Of a stretch of DNA of 6,363 bases, positions 1-5,456 are shown one piece after another; the first letter of the stretch is position 1; every line of letters begins with the position of its first letter. The translations under genes were made by a program, and so were the position numbers. The notes under the pieces were generated by a model. It saw nothing but the letters and a program-made list of their open reading frames with translations. It was not told the origin of the DNA and searched no databases. The stretch comes from Microcaldota archaeon (GTDB lineage Archaea; Micrarchaeota; Micrarchaeia; Norongarragalinales; UBA8480): the NCBI GenBank assembly GCA_030697615.1, contig JAUYPK010000077.1, positions 1 through 6,363 on the forward strand, in the 5' to 3' direction.

Positions 1-82
1 CGCATTTACTAGTATTGTAAGTTTCTTCTCTTGGGTTACGGATCTATTTCGGTAGTTTATTTTTCCCAGAAGATTTACGAAG

Positions 83-88
83 TTTAAA
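83..88 (+). promoter_or_regulatory. Possible TATA box for the EF-2 gene
   Basis: TTTAAA within an AT-rich stretch, preceded by AAG. An archaeal TATA box is usually centred about 26 bases before the transcript start, which would put the start near 110. No better match lies closer to the gene, although the AT-rich 181-206 region is an alternative. Position-based guess only. Confidence 0.25.
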
Positions 89-141
89 TTGATTCACGTT
101 TAGTATTTAGAGTTGGTTGAATTATGGCCGACTAAACGCGC

Positions 142-172
142 GAAACCCTTTTCTTCAAAAGAAAAGTGTTTC
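142..172 (+). repeat. Imperfect inverted repeat (hairpin) in EF-2 leader
   Basis: The inner arms CTTTTCTT (148-155) and AAGAAAAG (159-166) are perfectly complementary around a 3-base loop. The outer arms GAAAC (142-146) and GTTTC (168-172) extend the stem after a single C/T mismatch, giving 13 pairs. It lies 45 bases before the EF-2 start. There is no T-run after it, so it does not look like a standard terminator for an upstream gene. It may be a leader RNA structure or a site for a DNA-binding protein. Confidence 0.55.
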
Positions 173-205
173 ATCCCAAAAGAATATTGTTGAATAGAAA
201 AGTTT

Positions 206-211
206 ATGGTG
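206..211 (+). promoter_or_regulatory. Ribosome binding site of EF-2
   Basis: ATGGTG contains GGTG, which pairs with the archaeal 16S rRNA 3' end, and ends six bases before the ATG at 218. This supports 218 as the true start. The in-line ATG at 206 is out of frame with EF-2. Confidence 0.55.
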
Positions 212-217
212 TAATTT

Positions 218-2404
218 ATGGCGACTAAAGAGGCGGTTGTTGAACACGTTCAGAAATTGATGTATAACCAGAAGAATATCCGCAACATGGGAATAGTTGC
301 ACACGTTGACCACGGTAAAAGTACGCTTTCCGACTCTTTTGTTGCACGCGCTGGGTTAATTTCAAAAGAACTTGCAGGCGAACAACGAGTTACTGACTAC
401 GATGAACAAGAGCAAGCGCGTGGAATTACAATTAAAGCCGCTAACGTTTCGGTACCGGTAAGGATACATAACGAGGATTACTTGGTTAATTTAATTGACA
501 CGCCTGGACACGTTGACTTTGGTGGACACGTTACACGTGCATTGCGTGCAGTTGACGGCGTTATTCTAGTTGTAGATTGTGTTGAGGGAATCATGCCGCA
601 AACTGAAACTGTGCTTCGCCAAGCTTTGAAGGAAAAAGTTAAGCCAGTTTTATTCATTAACAAAATTGACAGGTTCATCAACGAACTTAAGTTGGATAGT
701 ACCGCCATGCAGCAGCGTTTTATCAAGATCATTACTGGTGTTAATAAATTAATTGAAAATTTTGGCCCAGCTGAGTTTAAGGAGAAGTGGATGATTAATG
801 TCGAGGCTGGAAACGTGTGTTTTGGAACTGCTTTTAACAAATGGGCAATTTCTTATCCAGTTATGAAGAAGAACAACTTGTCTTTCAAGCAAATGTATGA
901 AAAGTGTCAAAACGCGCAACATGCAGATTTACAAACAATTGCTCCGCTTGACGACATTATACTAGATATGATTATTGAGCATTTACCTTCGCCTATAGAA
1001 TCACAGAAGTACCGTATTCCAACTATTTGGCACGGTGACTTAGAAAGCGTCGTTGGAAAAGCAATGGTTAACTGCGATTCAAGTGGCAAAGCGTGTTTTG
1101 TCATAACCGCGATTCAAACTGATCCGCATGCTGGTGAAGTTGCAGTTGGAAGGCTGTACAGCGGCAAGATAACTAAGGGAACTGAGTTGTGGATTGCCTC
1201 TAAGTATAAAAGCGAAAAAGTGCAGCAGGTTGCGCTTTACATGGGGCCTGATCGTGTCCTTGTTGACACTGCTATTGCTGGTAATATAGTTGCGTTGGTT
1301 GGGTTGCATGATGTTTATGCTGGTGAAACTGTTTCAGAAGGTGAAATTACTCCGTTTGAAAAAATTAAGCACCATTCTGAACCGGTTGTAACTAAGTCAA
1401 TTGAAGCTAAGAATCCAAAGGATCTTGTGAAACTTGTTGAGGTGCTTCACAAGATTGGAAAAGAAGACCCGACTATTCGAGTTGAGATCAATCAACAGAC
1501 TGGTGAGCACTTGCTTTCGGGAATGGGAGAGTTGCACTTGGAAATTATTGAGTATAAAATTGAAAAAGAACGCGGAGTTGCAATTACTACGTCTCCGCCA
1601 ATTGTAGTTTACCATGAAACTGTCACTGCTGAGGGTCCAACTATTGATGGAAAATCTCCAAACAAGCACAACAAGTTTAAACTTAGCGTGGAGCCACTTG
1701 AAGAATGTGTTGTAAAGGCGTTTGATGATGGGGAAATTCACGATAAGATGAAAGGTAAAGACTTGCAAGAACGGTTGATAAAAGCAGGTTTGCCCCGCGA
1801 CGAGGCACGCAAGGTAATGTGCGTTTATGAAAATAACATTTTTGTAGATGTTACAAAGGGAGTGCAGTACTTGCAGGATATTCAAGAGCTTGTTATTCAA
1901 GGTTTCACTGAAGCTATGCGAGAAGGTCCAATGGCAAAAGAAGAGTGTGTGCGTGTTAAGGTTAAGCTTGAAGATGCAAGCATCCACGTTGACCCGGCTC
2001 ATCGTGGTCCTGCCCAGATACTTCCTGCAATTAAGCGTCCAATTTTTGCCTCTTTTCTTTCAAGCAAAGCTATGTTGCTTGAGCCAAAGCAAAAACTAGT
2101 TGTAAACACGCCAAGTGAGTATATGAGTGGAATAATTGGCCAAGTGCAAGGAAGGCGCGGGCAAATCATTGACATGCAGCAAGAAGGAGAATCAGTAAAC
2201 CTCACAGCGAAAGTTCCTGTTAGTGAGATGTTTGGCTTTGCCTCCGAGATACGTGGAGCGTCGCAGGGAAGGGCGGTTTGGTACACTGAATACGCTGGGT
2301 ACGAAAAAATGCCAGCACAGTTACAAAACACAACTATCCTCGCAATCCGCAAACGCAAAGGTGAACTAGAACAATTACCAACAGCGGATTTCTTTATGGA
2401 TTAA
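218..2404 (+). CDS. fusA: Elongation factor 2 (archaeal translation elongation factor EF-2)
   Basis: GTP-driven translocase that moves tRNAs and mRNA through the ribosome after each peptide bond; cytoplasmic. The 728 residues match the usual archaeal length of about 730, so it looks complete and has no intein. GTPase motifs seen: G1 AHVDHGKS (28-35), switch I RGITIK (68-73), G3 DTPGH (94-98) and G4 NKID (148-151). The order of later domains is normal: beta-barrel domain II around 285-380, domain III around 390-465, domain IV around 470-630 and domain V to the end. The tip of domain IV carries HVDPAHRGPAQ, and His595 is the residue converted to diphthamide in this family, which implies the host makes diphthamide. 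HRGPAQ rather than HRGGGQ is the archaeal form. The start at 218 is supported by GGTG six bases upstream. It appears monocistronic, with a strong hairpin at its end. Nothing in the protein looks damaged. Confidence 0.98.
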   Translation: MATKEAVVEHVQKLMYNQKNIRNMGIVAHVDHGKSTLSDSFVARAGLISKELAGEQRVTDYDEQEQARGITIKAANVSVPVRIHNEDYLVNLIDTPGHVDFGGHVTRALRAVDGVILVVDCVEGIMPQTETVLRQALKEKVKPVLFINKIDRFINELKLDSTAMQQRFIKIITGVNKLIENFGPAEFKEKWMINVEAGNVCFGTAFNKWAISYPVMKKNNLSFKQMYEKCQNAQHADLQTIAPLDDIILDMIIEHLPSPIESQKYRIPTIWHGDLESVVGKAMVNCDSSGKACFVITAIQTDPHAGEVAVGRLYSGKITKGTELWIASKYKSEKVQQVALYMGPDRVLVDTAIAGNIVALVGLHDVYAGETVSEGEITPFEKIKHHSEPVVTKSIEAKNPKDLVKLVEVLHKIGKEDPTIRVEINQQTGEHLLSGMGELHLEIIEYKIEKERGVAITTSPPIVVYHETVTAEGPTIDGKSPNKHNKFKLSVEPLEECVVKAFDDGEIHDKMKGKDLQERLIKAGLPRDEARKVMCVYENNIFVDVTKGVQYLQDIQELVIQGFTEAMREGPMAKEECVRVKVKLEDASIHVDPAHRGPAQILPAIKRPIFASFLSSKAMLLEPKQKLVVNTPSEYMSGIIGQVQGRRGQIIDMQQEGESVNLTAKVPVSEMFGFASEIRGASQGRAVWYTEYAGYEKMPAQLQNTTILAIRKRKGELEQLPTADFFMD

Positions 2405-2432
2405 AAGGCCGCTCAATCGCCGCGGCCTTTTA
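2402..2432. terminator. Hairpin terminator shared by EF-2 and the opposing toxin-antitoxin remnant
   Basis: A perfect 10-base stem AAAAGGCCGC (2403-2412) and GCGGCCTTTT (2422-2431) surrounds a 9-base loop, and one more T-A pair (2402/2432) extends it. The stem starts inside the EF-2 stop codon. GC-rich core with A-run on one side and T-run on the other makes it work equally on both strands. A second T-run (2455-2459) follows on the plus strand. The arrangement fits the convergent genes on either side. Confidence 0.8.
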
Positions 2433-2552
2433 GACCTCGGGCTCTATGGTTTGCTTTTTAATTGCTTAACGTCTAGTTTTATCCATGGCTGAAGAAAAAG
2501 TTTTGACTCGCCGTTCGTTTTTAGCGGATCTCTTAAACTCAACGTTGAACAT
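2430..2552 (-). pseudogene. Truncated RelE/ParE-like toxin remnant
   Basis: The reading frame starts MFNVEFKRSAKNERRVK, which resembles the first strand and helix of RelE/ParE-superfamily toxins (typically M-x-x-V-E-F-x-x-S-A-x-K). It stops at TAA (2466-2468) after 28 residues. In the same frame the codons beyond the stop read AIKKQTIEPEV up to a second TAA (2430-2432), recalling the RelE helix that usually contains an A-I-x-K-L-x-E-N-P-like stretch. A full toxin needs about 85-90 residues, but the DNA beyond is the EF-2 terminator and the intact EF-2 3' end, so the catalytic C-terminal part is missing. It lies 25 bases after the antitoxin-like gene in the usual antitoxin-toxin order, with AAAGGTG about ten bases before its ATG. 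The family match is from memory of the pattern, not a search. It could instead be an unrelated 28-residue peptide (2466-2552). Confidence 0.45.
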
Positions 2553-2577
2553 TGAAACAAGGCACCTTTATAATTTG

Positions 2578-2766
2578 TCAACTGAAATAGTTTTGGCCTT
2601 TTCTGTGTTCTTCAAGTGCTTCTAGTCGTAGCTTGTCTATTTTAATTAGTTCTTCTTTTGTCATTTCCTCTTCAGGCACAAGTATATCTTCTAAGTACTC
2701 AAGCTTGGCCTTAACGAGCTTTATTTCTTTATAGATCATGTTGAGATTTACATTTTCCATGAACAT
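2578..2766 (-). CDS. Small antitoxin-like protein (RelB-type, toxin partner degraded)
   Basis: A 62-residue, strongly charged, helix-rich protein. An N-terminal helix (about 8-28, Y-K-E-I-K-x-V-K-A-K-L-E-Y-L-E) is followed by a P-E-E-E loop (31-34) and a second Glu/Lys-rich helix ending in A-L-E-E-H-R-K-G (50-57). This layout, including the E-E-H-x-K-G near the end, is common in small archaeal antitoxins of RelE-like toxins. These proteins bind and neutralise the toxin and often repress their own promoter. The tail stops right after G-Q-N-Y-F-S, whereas relatives usually continue for roughly ten residues, so the C-terminus may be clipped too. Starts at Met1 (2766) and Met3 (2760) are both possible; there is no good ribosome binding site, and a TATA-like box 15-24 bases upstream suggests a leaderless message. 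No DNA-binding fold can be named. Assignment by pattern only. Confidence 0.6.
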   Translation of the reverse strand: MFMENVNLNMIYKEIKLVKAKLEYLEDILVPEEEMTKEELIKIDKLRLEALEEHRKGQNYFS

Positions 2767-2780
2767 TTTTGTGCCTGTGC

Positions 2781-2790
2781 TTATTTTTAA
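2781..2790 (-). promoter_or_regulatory. TATA-like box of the antitoxin-like gene
   Basis: On the minus strand this reads TTAAAAATAA. Its centre lies about 25 bases from the second in-frame ATG (2760), fitting leaderless transcription starting at or next to the start codon. It shares a 73-base gap with the divergent glycosyltransferase promoter. Confidence 0.35.
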
Positions 2791-2804
2791 TCGTCCCGCT
2801 CAAG

Positions 2805-2812
2805 CTTTTTAA
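2805..2812 (+). promoter_or_regulatory. TATA-like box of the glycosyltransferase operon
   Basis: CTTTTTAA, centred about 31 bases before the ATG at 2840. The bases between are T-rich with no ribosome binding site, so the first gene is probably read from a leaderless or near-leaderless message. Fourteen bases separate it from the TATA-like box facing the other way. Confidence 0.35.
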
Positions 2813-2839
2813 CGTCTTTTTCCCTATTGTTTTGTTTTT

Positions 2840-4051
2840 ATGGCTTACTTTCCAGTTGTTGAATACATAACTGTTTTTGCTGCGCTGTACGCTGCTGTTT
2901 TCTACTTTTTACTCCTCCTTGGCTACAGTAAACAAATCCATACGGAGCCAGTTTTGCTTTCAGATAAGGCGCTTCCAAGCGTTTCAATAGTAATTCCAGT
3001 GCTAAACGAAGCTGGCACCATTTCACAAACCCTCAATTCAGTGCTGGCGCTTAAATATCCTAAAAATAAGCTTGAAGTAATCGTTGTAGACGACGAGAGC
3101 ACTGATAATACCGTTAAAGAAGTGCAGTGGTTTGCAAGCAAGAGAGGCATTAAGGAACTCAAGCTTATTCGCAACAAACACGTTGGGGTTGGTAAGAGTA
3201 GCGCGTTGAACACAGGGATTCGCAGCGCAACTGGTGAACTCGTTGCAACTCTTGACTCTGATTCTTTTCCAGAAAAAACTTCGCTTGTTAAACTAGCGTC
3301 GTTTTTTGCAGACCCTTTCACAATGGCTGTAACTGCTGCTGTGAAGGTGTATTCGCCGAAAACAATGCTTGAAAAAATCCAAGGCGTTGAATACATCTTC
3401 GTCGCATTCACCCGCAGGCTCTTGTCATTCGTCGACAGCGTGACAGTTACACCTGGGCCATTCAGCGTTTTTCGCCGGGATGTTTTCAACAAAGTAGGTT
3501 TGTTTGATGAGAATAACCTCTTGGAAGACCAAGAAATGGCCTACCGCATACAGTCGCATAATTACAAAATCGTCGGTTCCCTCGACGCAGAGGTGTACAC
3601 GCAAGTTCCCTCAACTTTTTCCCAACTCATGCGCCAACGCATACGCTGGAACCGCGGCGGAATACGAAATTTCTACAAACACCGCAAACTTCTCAATCCC
3701 AAATACGGCGAATTAGGCGCATTTATTTTGCCGCTTGGCGTGTTAACAATATTTCTTGTAATTGCAGTGTTCGCCACGCTTGCCTGGCAAATAATATCCG
3801 GCCAATTCTTCTCCTGGTTTTCAATTGAAGCATTCATCTACAGCTTTGGACCACTCCAAGTAATTTCGCTGTTAACTTTGCTTGTCGGCATAGTGTGGGT
3901 GCTTGTTGGAAGGCGGGTTTTTGAAACCGAACACGCTACGCTTTCCATGTCAAGGCTATTCCTTTTTCTATTTGTCTACACTTACTTTATGACCGTGTTC
4001 TGGCTAGCTACATTCGGAGAAGAAGTCTTCCACAAGAAACAAAAATGGTGA
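2840..4051 (+). CDS. Membrane glycosyltransferase, family GT2 (processive type, QxxRW)
   Basis: An inverting glycosyltransferase that transfers sugars from a nucleotide-sugar donor, related to hyaluronan, cellulose and poly-N-acetylglucosamine synthases. The 403 residues show one N-terminal membrane helix (about 9-28), a cytoplasmic GT-A domain (about 46-275) and three C-terminal helices (about 293-319, 336-357, 370-392). Active-site signatures are in order: S-I-V-I-P-V-L-N-E (49-57), V-V-D-D-E-S-T-D (82-89), D-S-D metal site (139-141), T-P-G-P-F (204-208), E-D with the likely catalytic Asp230, and Q-R-I-R-W (266-270). The QxxRW motif and helix layout are those of enzymes that make and extrude a growing chain, but the product and donor sugar cannot be read from the sequence. 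The length is typical of the short GT2 synthases, and all key residues are present. It overlaps the next gene, so the two are probably made together. Confidence 0.9.
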   Translation: MAYFPVVEYITVFAALYAAVFYFLLLLGYSKQIHTEPVLLSDKALPSVSIVIPVLNEAGTISQTLNSVLALKYPKNKLEVIVVDDESTDNTVKEVQWFASKRGIKELKLIRNKHVGVGKSSALNTGIRSATGELVATLDSDSFPEKTSLVKLASFFADPFTMAVTAAVKVYSPKTMLEKIQGVEYIFVAFTRRLLSFVDSVTVTPGPFSVFRRDVFNKVGLFDENNLLEDQEMAYRIQSHNYKIVGSLDAEVYTQVPSTFSQLMRQRIRWNRGGIRNFYKHRKLLNPKYGELGAFILPLGVLTIFLVIAVFATLAWQIISGQFFSWFSIEAFIYSFGPLQVISLLTLLVGIVWVLVGRRVFETEHATLSMSRLFLFLFVYTYFMTVFWLATFGEEVFHKKQKW

Positions 4052-4767
4052 TGTGTACTATAACTATGATGATTGACGAAACCGAACAAGGCAAAGTTAA
4101 ACGGTCGCTGTCGCTTCCAATGCACTTAACAGCGCTATTTGTAACCATAATTGTATTCGCCCTCGGCATATGGATTGGAAACTACTTAGCTTTACAAGTT
4201 AACCAACAGTTCTATACTGAAATTGACTCGCTGCAAACCAACAACGTTAATTTGGAATTCCTCTCATTGCTGGAAAGCGACCCAGCAATCCGCACCAACG
4301 CAGCTTTGAAAACAGAAGTGTGTGCCGCTGTTGAACAAAGTGCCCATAACCTAGGAGTGCAAACCGCCGACGTTGGCCGGAGGTTGCGCCTCTTTGAGCA
4401 GAAGCGAGGCGATGGCGCAGATGTTTTAGCGTTGCAACAGCGCTACTTTGCCTTGGAAGCAAGGGACTACTTCTTTTGGAAAAAGCTAAAATCACTGTGT
4501 AACACTACTAACCTCACGTTGGTGATTTACTTCTACCGCACTGAATGCGGAGAATGCGGCGACTACGACGCAGCTATTGGGGATTTCAAACAACAGAACC
4601 CGCCTGGAATACTAGTATATTCATTTAACCTAGACCACCGCAACACAACGCCTTCAATTGCAATGCTCTCGTCGCTGTACAAAGTAACCAGCGCGCCGTC
4701 AGTTGTTGTGAACGACGCTAAACTAATAAGAGAGCCAAGCGTTGAAGAGATGCAGAAACTAGCGTAG
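4045..4767 (+). CDS. Membrane-anchored thioredoxin-like protein (CGEC motif)
   Basis: A 240-residue protein with a short cytoplasmic head, one membrane helix (about 28-50), a helical region rich in Glu, Gln and Ala (about 55-148) and a C-terminal thioredoxin-like domain (about 155-240). The domain has the strand L-V-I-Y-F-Y, then the redox motif C-G-E-C (Cys168/Cys171), and S-A-P-S-V with the likely cis-proline Pro218, as expected of a thiol-disulfide enzyme. By the positive-inside rule the redox domain faces outside. Three sequons (Asn153, Asn156, Asn200) and two further outside cysteines (Cys93, Cys152) lie in the exposed part. The annotated ATG at 4045 overlaps the glycosyltransferase stop by 7 bases; ATGs at 4051, 4066 and 4069 are in frame. 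GGTGATG (4047-4053) spans the upstream stop and could serve as ribosome binding site for 4066, so the true protein may be 7-8 residues shorter. The helical region is not recognised. Confidence 0.75.
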   Translation: MVMCTITMMIDETEQGKVKRSLSLPMHLTALFVTIIVFALGIWIGNYLALQVNQQFYTEIDSLQTNNVNLEFLSLLESDPAIRTNAALKTEVCAAVEQSAHNLGVQTADVGRRLRLFEQKRGDGADVLALQQRYFALEARDYFFWKKLKSLCNTTNLTLVIYFYRTECGECGDYDAAIGDFKQQNPPGILVYSFNLDHRNTTPSIAMLSSLYKVTSAPSVVVNDAKLIREPSVEEMQKLA

Positions 4768-4772
4768 CTACG
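4763..4772. repeat. 10-base perfect palindrome at the end of the thioredoxin-like gene
   Basis: CGTAGCTACG covers the TAG stop (4765-4767) and is followed at once by GTCGAC (4772-4777). There is no loop and no T-run on either side, so it is not a convincing hairpin terminator. The 36-base gap between the convergent genes (4768-4803) otherwise shows nothing. Confidence 0.3.
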
Positions 4773-4803
4773 TCGACTAAGTTCGCGGAATTCTAATACC
4801 TTC

Positions 4804-5055
4804 TTAAAAGCCCAACCCAGTTGCGTGGAGCAGAAAGACAAGTATTGCGCCAGGTATTCCGCCTATTGCCACTACTCCTACTGACAAAAAGGTTATTGGA
4901 ATGCCTGCGCCGAAAAACGCGTTCAGTAGGAAGAAGAGCACTATGCCTAAAATTGAGTTACCGATAATGTGCACTGGGTTGAAGAGAAATTTTACAAATA
5001 AGTAAAGTAGGAAGACTACTGCGAGAACCGCTCCAATTTCAAAATATATTGCCAT
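4804..5055 (-). CDS. BofA-family integral membrane protein
   Basis: An 83-residue, very hydrophobic protein with three predicted membrane helices (about 7-25, 30-47, 55-77). The pattern N-P-V-H-I-I-G-N-S-I-L-G, then F-F-L-L-N, then G-I-P-I-T and the closing G-G-I-P-G matches the BofA family, named for the Bacillus inhibitor of pro-sigma-K processing. Archaea have no sigma-K, so the role here is unknown; a link to a membrane protease is only an analogy. I prefer the ATG at 5055: AAGG sits five bases before it, a TATA-like box (5091-5100) lies about 40 bases before it, and the protein then has normal family length. A longer form from ATG at 5118 adds 21 charged residues unlike the family and would overlap the upstream small gene. 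It is the last gene of the minus-strand run. Confidence 0.8.
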   Translation of the reverse strand: MAIYFEIGAVLAVVFLLYLFVKFLFNPVHIIGNSILGIVLFFLLNAFFGAGIPITFLSVGVVAIGGIPGAILVFLLHATGLGF

Positions 5056-5090
5056 TAATTCCTTTACCTTGTTTTCAACATTGAAGTCGC

Positions 5091-5100
5091 GTATATTCTT
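5091..5100 (-). promoter_or_regulatory. TATA-like box for the BofA-family gene
   Basis: On the minus strand this reads AAGAATATAC. A transcript starting about 26 bases on, near 5068, would leave a 13-base leader containing AAGG immediately before the ATG at 5055. This suggests the gene can be transcribed apart from its upstream neighbours and argues against the start at 5118. Confidence 0.35.
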
Positions 5101-5105
5101 TTGTT

Positions 5106-5273
5106 TTAATGGCACCATTTAGAAACGATAGCGTCAACTACTACGCTGTCTTTTTCGCTAGCCATGCCCGCTGCGTCGGGTATTTTGACTACGTCGCTGA
5201 TTACCGCGGTAGTTATCTTAATTGCTTGTGTGTTCGTAGCTTTAATGCCGTTGAATGTTTTTTTAGTTTCCAT
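5106..5273 (-). CDS. Small soluble protein of unknown function (55 residues)
   Basis: I do not recognise this protein. It begins METKKTFNGIKATNTQAIK and ends SKWCH, and is rich in Ala, Val, Lys and Thr with no membrane helix. The evidence that it is real is its codon pattern: 48 of 55 codons start with a purine, as expected of a coding frame and far above chance. The ATG at 5273 has AGTGAT four bases upstream, close to the archaeal ribosome binding consensus GGTGAT. Two frames on the opposite strand (from ATG at 5109 and 5164) are also open for about 50 codons, but one is Phe/Tyr/Cys-rich and the other is a hydrophobic mirror of this one, so I take them as shadows. It sits between the one-helix peptide (29 bases upstream) and the BofA-family gene. 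Confidence 0.55.
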   Translation of the reverse strand: METKKTFNGIKATNTQAIKITTAVISDVVKIPDAAGMASEKDSVVVDAIVSKWCH

Positions 5274-5302
5274 TTTTATCACTAATTATTGTGTTTGTCT
5301 GA

Positions 5303-5404
5303 TTACCCTCGCGTAAGCGAATTTAGCCGCCGACTTATGAAGCGACGGATATCTAGCACCCAGAGGGCTAACAAAATTACTGTTAAAGTAATCCATAAAT
5401 TCAT
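5303..5404 (-). CDS. Single-helix membrane peptide, unknown function (33 residues)
   Basis: A very short gene product: MNLWITLTVILLALWVLD is one complete hydrophobic helix, followed by a basic tail with R-R-F-I-S-R-R and a final T-R-G. By the positive-inside rule the tail would face the cytoplasm. The frame runs cleanly from ATG (5404) to TAA (5303-5305). GGATGA lies about five bases before the ATG and may act as a weak ribosome binding site. It lies 52 bases after the ice-binding gene and 29 before the 55-residue gene, all on the same strand. One-helix peptides with a basic tail often bind a larger membrane partner, but none can be named. A chance hydrophobic frame is the main alternative. 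Confidence 0.45.
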   Translation of the reverse strand: MNLWITLTVILLALWVLDIRRFISRRLNSLTRG

Positions 5405-5456
5405 ATTTTCATCCAACGTTCCACTAAAGTAAACCCCTGCTTCTTAAACTCTTATC

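Larger units (their letters stand above)
1..217. other. Non-coding region and leader upstream of EF-2
   Basis: I find no convincing gene here. One plus-strand frame is open from base 2 to a TAG at 53-55 (17 codons) and could be the tail of an upstream gene, but its purine-first codon bias is ordinary, so I do not call it. The stretch holds a TATA-like box (TTTAAA, 83-88), a short reading frame ATG-GCC-GAC-TAA (124-135), an imperfect inverted repeat (142-172) and the EF-2 ribosome binding site. If the TATA-like box is used, the EF-2 messenger would begin near 110 and carry a leader of about 105 bases, long for an archaeal message. The alternative is a promoter closer to the gene that I do not recognise. 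Confidence 0.5.

Noticed and set aside
2..55. Possible C-terminal end of an upstream plus-strand gene (17 open codons to TAG)
   Set aside because: Too short, with no codon bias or motif to support it; only neighbouring sequence could decide.
1397..2002. Long minus-strand open frame (201 codons) opposite EF-2
   Set aside because: Shadow of the conserved EF-2 coding frame; rich in Phe, Leu, Asn and Ser with no recognisable domain.
2485..2625. Plus-strand 46-codon frame starting MAEEKVLTRRSFL, preceded by CTTTTTAA about 27 bases upstream, with a Tat-like R-R-S-F-L
   Set aside because: No hydrophobic segment follows the twin arginines, only 24 of 46 codons begin with a purine, and it lies antisense to the better supported toxin-antitoxin frames. 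The TATA-like box is explained by lysine codons of the toxin remnant.
2466..2817. Direct repeat TTAACGTCT (2466-2474 and 2809-2817) flanking the toxin-antitoxin remnant, suggestive of an insertion target duplication
   Set aside because: Nine AT-rich bases in a small region can recur by chance, the first copy lies inside the toxin remnant rather than outside it, and no transposase or terminal inverted repeats are present.
2923..3492. Long minus-strand open frame (189 codons) opposite the glycosyltransferase
   Set aside because: Shadow frame; Ser/Thr/Leu-rich with no motif, lying opposite all the key GT2 active-site codons.
5109..5279. Plus-strand frame of 56 codons starting MAPFRNDSVNYYAV
   Set aside because: Its composition (many Phe, Tyr and Cys) is unlike a real protein, and the minus-strand frame over the same bases has a far stronger purine-first codon pattern.
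5164..5316. Plus-strand hydrophobic frame starting MPAASGILTTSLITAV
   Set aside because: It is the kind of hydrophobic mirror expected opposite a Lys/Asp/Thr-rich gene, has no ribosome binding site or promoter, and overlaps both small minus-strand genes.
5324..5352. Imperfect stem around CCGCCG and CGACGG
   Set aside because: Interrupted by a mismatch and a bulge, no T-run, and it falls inside the small membrane peptide gene.
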